Part shown: piece by piece, positions 47,596 through 59,288 of the stretch
Numbering within the stretch: position 1 is the first letter of the stretch
How the letters are laid out: each line of letters opens with the position of its first letter
Origin: Mesostigma viride
Lineage: Eukaryota; Streptophyta; Mesostigmatophyceae; Mesostigmatales; Mesostigmataceae
Direction of reading: 5' to 3'
NCBI GenBank assembly: GCA_009746045.1
Contig: RPFO01000127.1
Coordinates: forward strand, 894,050-958,049
Length of the DNA stretch: 64,000 nt
Made by a program: the position numbers and the translations under genes
Notes under the pieces: generated by a model
The model's input: the letters and a program-made list of their open reading frames with translations, nothing else
The model's database searches: none
What the model was told of the DNA's origin: nothing

Positions 47596-50500
47596 TTGCG
47601 CACCGCGCCGATGTGTTCTTTCGCCCATTTTCCTTGTTGGTTCGACCGTGGCCATCCTTACCATGTTCCTGGGTCCCTGGTGATTTGCACTCGCTCGTCG
47701 GGGTGTCCCCTCATCTACAGAAGCACTCGTACGCGTTCAACCAGCTGATCGACATCAAGGCCGACCGCATCGTGGAGGTGAGGACCTAGAAAACGCTATG
47801 TAAATGTAACTCGAAGTTGGTGCGATATAGCTTGTGAGGACCTCGTCGTGGAGGTGAGGAGCTGGAGAACTTGACATTGATTGCACTTATAGTTGCGCTA
47901 GCGTATCATGTTGGGTGACTGCATCGCGGAGTCGAGAGGGTAAGAAGGGATGTTGATGATGATGTGATGTGGCTTGTAAGGCGGACCGCATGGTGGAGCT
48001 GAGATCAGAAACATGTTATGTATGAAGGTTGTCATTGAGGAATTTTATGAAATGTCATTGATGAAATGTCAGCTTACTATGTTGGGTGACTGCATCATGG
48101 AGGTGATGAGCTAGAAACATGATGTTGGTGAAGTGAAGCAAGAAAGTGCTAGTGATGAAGGATGTGATATAGCCTGGCTAGCGTGGAGCATGATGAGAGC
48201 CTGTACCTCGGGTGCGCGCGGCACCGGCGTGGGCACCCAGCGGACTAACCATCCTTCCCCACGAACTTGGATCGATCCACAGTGCCACTGCCTACCTCAC
48301 CCCCACCCCTTGCCCCTGTTCGCGTGTTTACTATATATACATGGTTACTATTCACACTACTAAGTGGTTACTAGTCATACTACTAAATGGTTTCTGTTTG
48401 TACTACTAATTGGTTACTATTCACACCACTAGTTGGTTCATACTACGAAATGGTTGCTATTCACATTACTAAATGGTTACTAATATAGTTGCCACGGTAC
48501 CTCATCACTAACATGCAACACTACCCACGCTGGTACCTACTTTCCTCATCACATCACCTGTGCCCCATCACCCGTGCCTCGTCACCACCCCCAGTTTGCC
48601 AAGAGCTTCCGTGACAAGAAGGGCATTGAGGCATCGGCCAAGTGCCTCGTGAGCAACAACAAGCAGCGCGCCGCCGACTACACGCCCGAGGAGCTCGCGC
48701 GCTACGAGGAGTTCGCGATTTCGGAGAAAGAGCGCTTTTCCTTCATGGACGACGAAGTGCGGGAGGTGGACGAGAGCGCGTTCCGCGGCACGATCGCCAA
48801 GACCCAAAAGGACGTGCTCATCCTCTACACGGCCCGATGTGAGTACAGTCGGGATGTCATTCTCGCGATTTGACTGAGGGGGTGTTGTTTGGGTGTTTTG
48901 ATGGGATTGGCTACATGACGTGATGAGAGGCGTGGGCTGATATTTTGTGGAAGAGGAAGGAGTGGTGGGTCTGTGAGGGGGATATTGTAGCGTGTATCGC
49001 CAAGTGACTTTATCCGCCAGACATTAAGCCCCGAGAAGCCCCAAGTGTACTGGCGGGGCGGGGACTTTTATGTCAACAACAACTGTGGAAGCCCCCGCTC
49101 GGGCTCCCCCGGTATAGAGCAAGCTAGTTGTCTAGATGGGGGCAATTGGAATGGGCCAGCTTAGGCAGTATAGCACGTCTTGGCATAATAAAGCATATCA
49201 GCTCAGCATAGTCACTTAGCTCTAGTTGTTTAGATTCTATGTGATGGCATTTTCAGCCATGGCTCAAATAACATCACCATTGAATAATCGCCACCACCAC
49301 CAGGGTGCGCACACTCGCTCCACCTTGAGGACACGCTGCACAAGCTGGTTCGCGCGGGCGAGTTCAAGGACCTGATCGATGCGGGGGAGCTGATGCTGCT
49401 TAAAGTGGATGTTGTGCTGACCGCGCCGCCAGACAACAGCCACATCGCGACCGTGCCGCAGGTGGGTGCCTGCTATAAGTAGGGGCTCGCAGTTTTCAAG
49501 GTAGATGCTGGCACCACTCAATGGGTCGCATCGCCACCGCGCCGCACGGGGGTGGCGCACTGGCAGGATGGATGTGTTGCCAATATGCAGTATGTGTTAT
49601 TATTAGGCAGGATGCTGTGCTATAGATAGGGGTTGCATGGCGAGGCGATTGTGCTAGTGGGTGCGCACTAGACATGGAGTTCAGGCCATCAAAGCTGGTG
49701 CGATGCATCAACCCACAGACAGTATGAGGGGTTGCATCACGAAGCAGTACAAGGGGACGGCCCTGGCACTATGCGTGCACCGGGCGTCCAGCACCTAGTA
49801 GTGAAACACAAGGCATTCTGTGTGGATGAAACAAGTGCACGGTGGGGGGAGGGGGGAGGGGGGCTTGCAATAGTATTGTGCTCTTGCAGGGATGACACCA
49901 TGTGTGACGCCTGGATGTCAACCAGCCTAAATGCATGCACTGTTAGCAGTATGTTTAAAGCTGAGTGCATGCAGTAATCACAGTTATGTCGTGGCTTTCT
50001 TACGTGCATGCCTGGGAATCCTGATAGTTGCATGGATGTCATGGCGTATACATCACGCAGGCATGGACGTGATCACACATCACCCAATCACAGATGACTG
50101 CGTGTGCGGTGCAACACGCTCGATGTCTGGGTTCCATAGCGTGGCGTGCATGCGAGGTGGTGATTTGATGGTGGGGAGATGGTAGGGATCCTCTGGCGCG
50201 GCAGCCGAGTGCCTGACAGCCATGCGTGTGTGCCAGTTTCCCTCTTTCCTTTACGTCGTGCTGCCTTGGCATCCATTAGCAACCGGCCCTTGCCCCTCCC
50301 ACCCCACCACCCCCACCACCCCGTCCACGCATGCCCTGCCCCACCACACCCACGCTACACATCAAGTACATCTCGGCGCTTACCTGGCCATTTACTGATT
50401 GTTAATCAACTGGTTACCAACCACCTCCACCCCCAACAACAGCAACACCATACCCACACGACACAGATCAAGCTTATCTCGGCGCTAACTTGGTAATCGT

Positions 50501-52416
50501 CACCAACTGTTTCTTGCCCCACCCCCACCCCCACCCTTACCACCCCCACCCCCCACCAACACCCCACCCCCACGCCGCAGATCAAGTACATCTCGGCGCG
50601 CTACAAAGAGTTCCCCAACTGGTTTGCGGCGCTCGGGTACGACCCCGAGTCGGTCGTGCGCTTCGTACGCTCCTACCACAGGTGAGGGGGGGGGGGGAGG
50701 GATATTAATTAATTAATGAAGAACATTACTCCGTTGGGAGCTTATGTAACACATAGCCCTGAGAGGGGGCATATGGTTTGTAATACATTCTGAGCTACAA
50801 CCTGCAGGTGGGGGGATGTAAACCGCCACCTACTCTGGGTGCACAAGGTGCACCTGCACCACCATGTTGTATCATACCTAAAAGGCCTGGCATGGGGTGG
50901 AAGGTTGTTATGGCTAGGCTATGGCTAGGACATGGCATCTCAGCAGAGTGCAACTCTCTCCATGGGCAAAGCATGACTAAGTAATGCTAGGCATCATCTG
51001 GTGTGGAGCCCATCAAAGGCAGACATGTACATGGCTAAATAATGGGGAGGGATATCAAGGAGATAACCAGCGCAGGCCAGAAATCGGGAGAATCCGGACC
51101 ATGGTAGCTCGAGCCTGCCGTTATCTTGTCCGCGTTTTCGAGTCGTGCAGGATGATGAATATGAATGGAGATGGAAATGTGTAGCCTTGTGCATTGAAAT
51201 TATGGCTGGCTTACGTGTAGAGCGACTAGATGACCTAGACGATGGGGCCGGAAACAGCTTGCTTGATCAGGGGGTGTGTTTCGAGCCTAACTGGCCGGGA
51301 GTGTCTAGTGGTGAGCACCATTGCTGCGATCGCTCTCCCACCATTTACGAGGAAATACCCGCAAATGGAAAACCACTGAAAAGGTCTAGCTAGTCAGTCA
51401 TTACGTTAGCCATGCCATGATTCCAAACGTCCAAGAACTGCACACGGTGCAAAGGCAAAAATCCGGAGGACAGCACTTTCAAATGTGTGGCGGGAACCAA
51501 AAGCCCGCGTATGCCAGAAAACATCGTGTTGCTGCAGCGACGCGACGATGTGGACAACGAATCCAGTGCCAAGCTCGGAACGTCCGCAAAGGAGATCTGG
51601 CATCACAGGGTTCAGATGTGCGGAGATACTATGCGATCCAGCCGGTCCACGACCTGTTTGTAGAGCTATGGTCAATTATAATAAACTTTGCGGGGGGACG
51701 GTTGGGTGGGAGGGGGGGAGAAGGTGGTGGGTGAGACATCGAGAGAGAGAGCGGAGTGGCAACGGGGGGTGGAGTGGATGAGGAGGTGAAAAGATGGAGT
51801 GGCTGTCTCCTTGAGATGGAGGATTGAGAGCTTCTTGAGATGGAGGGTTGAGAGGTTCGAGGATGCGGGGGTGCTTAGCTTGAATGGGGTGACTGGGAAG
51901 GATAGCTTCGTGTACAGCCCCTGCTTGTTTGTCTTTTCCCTCATGATAACATGTCCCCCATGTTAACAAACTCTAAAGCCTTTCATGCTACCTCGTTCCT
52001 AACACAGCCGATCTCTAGGTCCCCACTCAGCTGGTTGAGCATTAACCTTGCAGCAATCTCTTATACCCTATTAGTAATGATTAGTGATATGATGATTGTT
52101 CCATGGATATCATAATACCCCCCCCCCCATCTTTGTTTGCTGTCCATCCATTTGTAAGTAGTTCCCAAGCTAGGCTAGTAATCTTTTTGCTGCATCGCTT
52201 GCAGCTTCAGGAGTCCGCCAAGGGTGTCACTGACACATGCACCCGCTTGTGTGCATTCCTATCGAACCGTGCGTCCTCTTGTTGGATCCCGTTTTTGTTC
52301 CCTGCAGTATGCGCTTTGTGGAGATCCCTGGTGACGGTCCCAGCCCGTTCACGGTGAAGAAACAGAAGGAAGCAGAAATGCAGGCCCTCCTTTCAGCCAG
52401 TCAAGACATGATTTGA
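43774..52416 (+). CDS. Protein disulfide isomerase, ten exons, 563 residues
   Basis: Exons: 43774-43960, 44156-44309, 44940-45233, 46124-46361, 47097-47246, 47721-47777, 48595-48838, 49304-49461, 50581-50681, 52308-52416. All have GT-AG introns and the coding total is 1692 nt, in frame. A signal peptide (FLLLGLAYLAAINVAQFAGA) starts near residue 14. The first thioredoxin domain is formed across the exon 1/2 junction and carries the APDCGHCQ active site. The b and b' domains follow. A second thioredoxin-like domain has ARWCAHS, formed across exons 7/8, so its second cysteine is replaced by Ser. The C-terminus ends in SQDMI with no KDEL-type signal. The protein should act in the secretory pathway, oxidising or isomerising disulfides through the first site. 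Retention without KDEL needs another mechanism. Introns contain transposon fragments and simple repeats. Confidence 0.92.
45300..45560. repeat. G-rich GGGGT tract in PDI intron 3
   Basis: The plus strand is rich in GGGGTGGGG runs, including a GGGGT repeat near 45408-45430. It is potentially G-quadruplex-forming in the transcript. Confidence 0.7.
47548..47593. repeat. (GTT)n microsatellite in PDI intron 5
   Basis: About 15 TTG units, uninterrupted. Confidence 0.9.
49003..49265 (+). mobile_element. 3' fragment of an ORF1-type retroposon in PDI intron 7
   Basis: Matches about 35800-36030, including codons for SPEKP-VYWRGGDFYVNN and the 3' flank up to CAGCCATGGCTC. It ends about 40 bp before the exon 8 acceptor. 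Confidence 0.75.
50369..50520 (+). repeat. Two degenerate copies of the exon 9 start in PDI intron 8
   Basis: ATCAAGTACATCTCGGCGC occurs at 50370-50388 and, as a variant, at 50467-50485. It recurs at the true exon 9 start, 50581-50599. Each copy is preceded by a C-rich, CAC- or CAG-ending stretch, and partial AACTGGTT similarity follows, giving a period of roughly 100-115 bp. Confidence 0.75.
50704..51145 (-). mobile_element. LINE-type retroposon 3' end in PDI intron 9
   Basis: A TTAA-type tail (50704-50717) and hairpin (50729-50740) are followed by about 350 bp matching, as complement, the 3' UTR of the element at 22.4-23.47 kb. It lies antisense to PDI. Confidence 0.75.
51064..51141. repeat. 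Direct repeat copy 1 (about 78 bp) in PDI intron 9
   Basis: Shares GCAGGCCAGAAATC, GTAGCTCGAGCCTGCCG and CCGCGTTTTCGAG with 52893-52970, at about 85-90% by eye. Confidence 0.8.
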
Positions 52417-53074
52417 TGGCCTTGTACATACTAGACTCACGCTAGATGGCCTTCGTGATTGTCTGACTGGGTGGTGGAGTGCTGGAAGGTGTACATTTTT
52501 GTACTGACTGGAGCCTGGCGTACACTTGTTTGCTATCGAGTGAGATTTTTATTTTTTTCATGGGCATGAAACGCAGTGTTCATTATGATGCCAAGAACCC
52601 GCGACGCATGTTTCCCAATATGAAAGAAGATTGTAAATCATCATCAAACAGTGTTATTCCTTTCAGAAAAAAATCAGTACTTACTAGCTAATATTCGATA
52701 TCCACTTGTCATGCTGGTGACTTGCATGGGTCTTCTCATAAAACACCACCAGCTCCAGGCACTAGCAACTTTGCAAAATAGAAAACTCACCCCGCCTTGC
52801 TTTATTTTGATGAACTCTTAGCATGGTCAGAGAAACATTTCATAGATCTACCTCTCAACGGATTCACGTCCCTTGCCTTTACCAATGAGACAACCAGTGC
52901 AGGCCAGAAATCTGGAGATTGGGGACCAGGGTAGCTCGAGCCTGCCGCTATCTTATCCGCGTTTTCGAGCTTTTATGATCCCAATGACAGTGTATGGGAC
53001 ACAATTGCGCTGTCTAGATGCAATGCAGTCGGCCATGGAAAAGCCACGGGACATAGCTGGGATGCGTGAGCCCT
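52417..53074. other. PDI-ERD2 convergent intergenic region
   Basis: 658 bp between the two stop codons. It contains only the second direct-repeat copy and A/T-rich stretches where both 3' ends should form. Confidence 0.6.
52893..52970. repeat. Direct repeat copy 2 (about 78 bp)
   Basis: Same orientation as 51064-51141, so the pair brackets PDI exon 10. Confidence 0.8.
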
Positions 53075-56000
53075 TTAGGCTGGCAGTGACAGCCTCTCGT
53101 TGTTCTTCCAGCTGTGGCAGGGAAAGAGAAGTGTGTGCGAAATAAAACAAAACAGACATTGCCTCATTTAGCACACCGTGCGCAGATGGCGAGTGCACAG
53201 ATGGGATGCACCATCATGCTGTGTGCAAAAGAAACCCCGAGGCAAATGAAGGTCCGACAGGCAGCGAACTTCCTCAGCTAAAAAATGTCCTAAGATCCAC
53301 CCCAAGCAGAAAAAGCACAAGCATGAATGAAAAGATGTGGCAAGACTGAAATAACCCAAGGTATATGTGGGCAAGCGCATGGCCCACATGGACAGCCAAA
53401 CCCGTGCCATAGCTGTGCAACTCAAGCACCCGATCCTCTAGTGCTGACCTGGTGGAACAATTACAGGCACATGGGCAAAAACGAACGGGCGGCTGGGGTA
53501 CGCAGACGGGCTGGTGAGGTAACAAATAGCCAGATGGGTGGGTGGGTGGGTGGGTGGGTGGGTGGGCGGGCAGGCGGGCGGGCGGGCGGGCGGGCGGGCG
53601 GGCGGGCGGGCGGGCGGGCGGGCGGCGGCGGGCGGGCGGGCGGGCGGGCGGGCGGGCGGCGGGCGGGCGGGCGGGCGGGCGGGCGGGCGGGCGGGCGGGC
53701 GGGCGGGCGGCGGGCGGCGGCGGGCGGGCGGGCGGGCGGGCGGGCGGGCGGGCGGGCGGGCGGGCGGGCGGGCGGGCGGGGGCGCGGGCGGGCGGGCGGG
53801 CGGGCGGGCGGGCGGCGGGCGGGCGGGCGGGCGGGCGGGCGGCGGCGGGCGGCGGGCGGCGGGCGGGCGGGCGGGCGGGCGGCGGGCGGGCGGGCGGGCG
53901 GGCGGGCGGGCGGCGGGCGGGCGGGCGGGCGGCGGGCGGGCGGCGGGCGGCGGGCGGGCGGGCGGGTGGATGGGTGGGTGGGTGGGTGGGTGGGTGTATG
54001 GGTGGGTGGGCATGCGGGTTGGCGGGTAACTAGAATTTGGGAACCAACCACCCTGGATTAAACATGTTGACTTCGCAAAGCCTAGAACTCTAACTGCACA
54101 GATAAGCGATAAGAGAATTCACAAGCAGCGTGCGAGCCAAGGTGCCCACACCGAAACCGACATGGACTGCAAGTGATGGCAGAGAAAGCATACTGTGGCA
54201 AGACTTCGTGAGGCACACAAGATGCTTTCTAAAGACCGCACCACCGGACGGTGGTTGGAAACCTAAAAGGGGCTCGATGATCCAGCTGAATGCGCAGGAA
54301 GCACAGCGCAGGAAACATGCGCACATGCCCGTACCTGCGCACGTAATAGTAGAAGAAGTCGCAGTAGATGAGGGTCTGTACGGTTCCCGCGATCCAGACT
54401 GTGGGCCCAAACGGGGCCACGGAGAGGGCACGGGGGGATGGGAAATGCCAAGCAGGGGGGGCAAATAGGTTAGTTTGCTGGGACCGGTGGAACAGGTTTG
54501 TCCCAATCAACAGATGCTTGTGCGCATCTGCGACAAGGGCAAGGGTCAATGCAGTGGTCTTAATGGCCTTAACCCCTAGCCCCTACACATTGAGGAGGAT
54601 GGGAAGAACGCATGGAGAATAGGCTAGCAGGGGAAGAACAACATCGACATGATTGACCGACCACTCTTGTAATCCAGCAGCTATGTTTTTGGTTCAACAA
54701 ATAGTGGGCACGCGCACCGATTGATTAACTGCTTGTAGGCTAGAAGTCACTTACTCATGCCCACGCATGCACTTCCTTATGCCCACTTGTTATGCCAACT
54801 CTTACCTACTCCATGCCTACTCCACGCACTCTGTTATGCCCACCCACCGATCCACTGTTTGTAGTGCGTCTCGGTGAGGTAACGGAAGATCCAGTTGAGC
54901 AGGTAGATCGCACGGTACGCCCTGAGACCGCAGAAAAACAGGGGTGCACGAACAAGGAATGTGGCAGGGATGCATCAAATTAGTCATGAAAGGATGTGGA
55001 AGGGGGCTACTGCGCGTGAAAGCCTTAAGTACGGCGCAGGCTGGTGCCAAGGGGAGCTTGCCCACTATCAACCCCATGAGGTGGCAGCCTGGGAAACAAT
55101 GGGCGCTGCACAACACTGGGATGAGCCGCAATGGGCAGTGGGCAAGAACCTCTTCTAAAAACACCACGTTCTGCTGTGGACTTGACGGCCATCATTCGAC
55201 CTCACTTGGCATCCTTCAATTCACTGCCACCAAATACTTGACATACACACCCACAGGAATGTGTGTGGATCCCCCATATGCAGCGCCCGCATGCGAAGCA
55301 CCGTGAGAGGCAGTAGATTGACAGCTGGCGCACAACGTGAGGCATGTCCCACATGGTAGTTGCCGAACCGCTCGCATCGCATCCATGGATTGGCAATGAC
55401 AGCCTCTCCGCATGGGTCCACAAAACCGGGGGGGTTCCTGGCGCGTCTACACAACAACTGAGAGCGATTGCTTCCCCGACGCTCCCTGAGAACATTCCTC
55501 ACTGAGAACTGTGCTCACCGGATAAACAACAAGCATAGAGCGCTCACCCGCGCAATGACCACCTGGGCTTACAGCAACCGAGTGCGGTGTTCAGCCCAGT
55601 GCCCGCTTGAATATCAGCCGCATGCAGCACGCGCACACCCAGATGCATGTGTGTGCACAGCCAAAAAGCCCGCCCATAGCGCCTGCACAACACTGAAGGT
55701 AGGCAGCTTACCCGAGCAGCAACCACTGAGCTAACAATCATTGGTTTCGATAGGGCACTCACCAGAGCATAAAGACGTGGTTTGTTGAATGCGATTCAAT
55801 GTGTATTTATCAACTCATTCAAGGGCAAGAGGGTCTACCCACCCGAGCATGAAGACGTAGTTGCCCGTGAGGTTGTCCACGTTGCGCGTGCGCTGCAGCA
55901 GCACCAGCTGGGGCAGGATGGCCACCGCTTCCAGGTATAAGGAGAAGGTCCACAGGACCTGACACATGGTGACAAGCGCAAGGCACACATAGAGTACATG

Positions 56001-57965
56001 GTTAACATGGACGGTAAGAGAAGCAGGTGCATGGACAACTCCACAGGGCCTGCGTGATCAACGCCAAAGATGGGAGGAGACATCTTCTGAAAGGACACCA
56101 ATCCGGAATTTTGAACAAGGATCTGCATGGCATGAGGAATAGAGCAAGGCGCATGAAGATAAAGATTTCAAGACACGAAACAAGAAAATGGAAAACATCC
56201 ACAAAACCTTCCTTTATAAAAGTTTCTTTAACGTTATCTACAATTCTACTTCATGGGAGTGCGGGGGATCGTTTTAAGATAGAAAAAACTTGTTACGAGG
56301 CGGCAAAATGGCAAGGGGATGGATCACGGGACTAAGGGTTGGGGTGTTGCCAGGGCATGCACACAGGGGACATGGTTGCATCCGGGGCGTTGCGCAAACA
56401 CATGCGTGCAGCAAGCGTTACTTTTGGCGCACATATAACAGGGCATCAAGAACGAGCTGGGCTTGATCCCAACTAGAGAGGTCTGCAAGGCAGCATTGAC
56501 AAAATATCTGTGATACTCCCTGCCGTACTACGAGTATGGGGGGTGGGTGGGGGGAGCAAGTATGCTACGATTTGGCGATCGTAGTGTTGATTATGTGCGA
56601 TCGGCTATCCCATCCAGTATCCACGGTTCCTAAACAATAAAATGGAGTCATGGAATAGCGATCCAACAAATGGAGTCACCCTAGTGGAAGGAAGATTCAT
56701 TTTTTGTAACGGAAAAAAGGGAAAGAAAACGGTGTACTCGTGAGTAACTAAAGAATTTTACAAAGGAGGGCCGGGGTATGACATCCCTGGTGTTGTCATG
56801 GCACCGGGTGCCTCCATTAAAAAAAAAAAAGGGAGCACGAATGCACCCACAGGTTGCGGGCCGTAAGTGGTTCATCTCCTACAGCGAAATCTATGAATGG
56901 CAGCAAATCTAGACAGCACCCACGATCAGGTTTTCATGCCGGAAATCGGGGACACCTGATTTGAATCCCAATGACGACTTGGGGATTTGGCCAGTTCTAG
57001 CATGACTACCAGGGCTGGCTTCTGCAAGATACGGCAATGAAAGGCTTTGGAAGAGCCTGGTTCCTCCACCATTTTCTTTGGGCGCAACAGGATATTGTTG
57101 ACCTCGCCACACGTATAACTGCAGGGTTATACCTAGCAATTTGGAAATAGCTAATTTTTTCCGCGTACTGTGGAAAGGAAAAGCGAAGCACTCAGGGCAA
57201 GCAACAAACAAACTATGATGGAAAACGACACGTTAACGTGCAGAGACTCATGTTCTTCAATTCTGTAAGCCTGCAGTAACATGAAGGTCGTGAGGGTCAT
57301 TGCCAAGTTAAGGCTTTGCCTGCCAATCCGAGTGAAGTTCATGGTAATAATTTAATCACTGCCTTTTCATCCAGACCCGCCACTACTCTTTTTGACAAAT
57401 GCGGTTAGAAGCAAGGCGGCCTTACCTCCACCACGGTGAACTCGTGGTTGAAGATGCAAGCGATCACAGCCGCTGGAACGATCAGGAAGACGACGCGGAA
57501 AGTGTCCTGTTCCTTGTCGTACGTTTGGGAGACGACCCTATGCCTCCTCATTAGCCAGATGATTGTGAACGCCGTAACAAGAAAGATTATTTTCATCGAC
57601 GTATTGTACACGGAGACGAAGTTCTTGAAGATATCCAGGTAACGAGTAACGAACACCAGCGCGTACAGCTCCTGAGTCTTCAGCGAGACACCTGCGCATT
57701 CGGTGTTCGTCATCAGCCATTACCAAACATCACAGGTGTTATAGAGCACAATCAGTCAACCTAGCTCCTAAGGTCACACCAAGAAAGATGCAGACATGTA
57801 CGGCGGTACCGCTGTAGCGGTCCGCATTCTGCTCTACTTCCTGGCTAGTAGGTCATACACGGCGTAACACCTACCTGCACATGACTTGGTGGCATTAATC
57901 TTCAACAGGAGCAAGATAATGCTCGCAAGGTGGGTCATATCCCCGGCAAACCGAATGGGATTCAT
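53075..57965 (-). CDS. ERD2: ER lumen protein-retaining (KDEL) receptor, six exons, 215 residues
   Basis: Exons in transcript order: 57965-57875, 57691-57426, 55958-55843, 54921-54848, 54398-54335, 53111-53075. All junctions are GT-AG and the coding total is 648 nt, in frame. The protein starts MNPIRFAGDMTHLASIILLL and includes SLKTQELYALVFVTRYLD, YDKEQDTFR, LVLLQRTRNVDNLTGNYVF and DFFYYYV. The last 37-nt exon gives SWKNNERLSLPA and stop. Length and order match the ERD2 family, a seven-helix Golgi receptor that returns KDEL/HDEL-tagged ER proteins in COPI vesicles. Intron 5 (1223 bp) contains a 480-bp GC array. No break is seen. Confidence 0.95.
53534..54012. repeat. GGGC/GGCGGGC/GGGT array inside ERD2 intron 5
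   Basis: About 480 bp of GGGC units with GGC slips, capped by GGGTGGGT blocks on both sides. It is C-rich in the ERD2 transcript and G-rich on plus. Gly/Arg/Ala and Pro/Ala/Arg frames are artefacts. Confidence 0.96.
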
Positions 57966-59288
57966 GGCGCTCGCGTTTAGAATAAACGGCGATTGCCTAG
58001 AACTAAAAGAAGCCCCTGCAAGCCCACGCCCTCCCCAGTAGATAGGGCAGAGAAAGTTCGAGGCAAAACTACAACGCTTAAGCAGTCGACTCTGTTTCAA
58101 ATGCAACGCTGTGCTACCAATGCCTGCCCTTGTTTTCCCTTCTAGTGGCGACCAGCATGCGCTATGGAGTCATCGTTTTTCCCCAATCATTCGCTCAGTC
58201 CAACTCGATGGTGCACAGCTGGGCAGCTGGGCTCGCATCATGGCCGGTTGGCTGGCTGGTACTGCTACAGTACCACTAGCGCAACCGAGCACTTGGCTGG
58301 GGTATACCTTTCAGTACAAGTTTACCATGGCATGTCCAGGTCGCCTGCCTGAATACACACAGAACCTGGAAAGTGAGTGGAAACTGAGCCCTTTGCGGGA
58401 GTTTGACACGGATGTTGCCAATCAGGGGCTACCCTGGCCTTATATTGGAATAGTCATGCCACCAAGATTCCGTACAATAGTCAGGCACTGCTCAGTGTTC
58501 ACAGGAGCTTACAGGTCAGGTTGAGTTGTTGTGTCAGGTACGACAACCTCGCCAAACAGCCAACAGGCGGCAACAGCCTTGCCAAGCAGGCAATTAGTGG
58601 CAATAACTTCGAACGACAGCATAATGACGAAGTGCCTAACAAGCGTAAAGCTCATTTTTTCTGCATGTGGCAAACTGGCAAAATAACAAAAATGCCAGAT
58701 AAATAATGGCGACGAGCGGAGTTGAAAAATTGCCAGAAAGTAAGAATCCGCGCGCAGGTTGTTGAAGTATCGCCATTTTATCACTCTACGGCGTGAAGAC
58801 CATGCCCGATGTTAGCGTCGTGGCAAAAATACATAATTGAGGACTGACTACATCCTTTGTGAAAAAAGACACTACCAGCCTTGGCGGCACTTAATTATGA
58901 TAGGGGGGTGTGGGTGGGTTGGGGCAACATCGTGAAGTCAGGCTGTAGTTGGAAGCGTGGACATTTTGCACGCTTTGGAAACCGCATTCGACGATTTTTT
59001 TCCCCTGCCTGGGTTGAGATGCTTTGGGAGCGGGACAGAATTCAGGGTGACGGTTTTTATCGTACGCCTCTCCCGCGCTAGTCCATGGTAATGAACTAAA
59101 ACCGACAATGGACTTGACCGCTGAATTGCGGCAAGAAGAGGCGACAGAATCGTGCTTTGGTGCTAGACAGTTTCTTTTGAGGTGCCTGGTGCGGCACTTC
59201 CTGTCCGAGACCTTTATCAGGGTTTGTTATTCTGATCTAAGCAACCTAATCTCGCTGTTTAGTTTCGGACCGCGAGGACTGAAAGCGG
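57966..59288. promoter_or_regulatory. ERD2-TFIIIC divergent spacer
   Basis: 1.3 kb between start codons. A 137-codon plus frame (58111-58524) has no recognisable family and is probably chance. A GGCAACAGCC/GGCAATTAGTGGCAATAAC repeat-like patch lies at 58550-58620. No core promoter element was assigned. Confidence 0.35.

Noticed and set aside
53327-54061. Gly/Arg/Ala and Pro/Ala repeat proteins
   Set aside because: They lie over the GGGC array inside a confirmed ERD2 intron.
54090-54335. Alternative last ERD2 exon directly after exon 5 (SWIIEPLL...)
   Set aside because: The exon at 53111-53075 gives the family-typical SWKNN...LPA end; the nearer one gives an unrelated 80-residue tail.
58111-58524. 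137-codon plus frame upstream of TFIIIC
   Set aside because: No recognisable motif, no splice context; probably chance.
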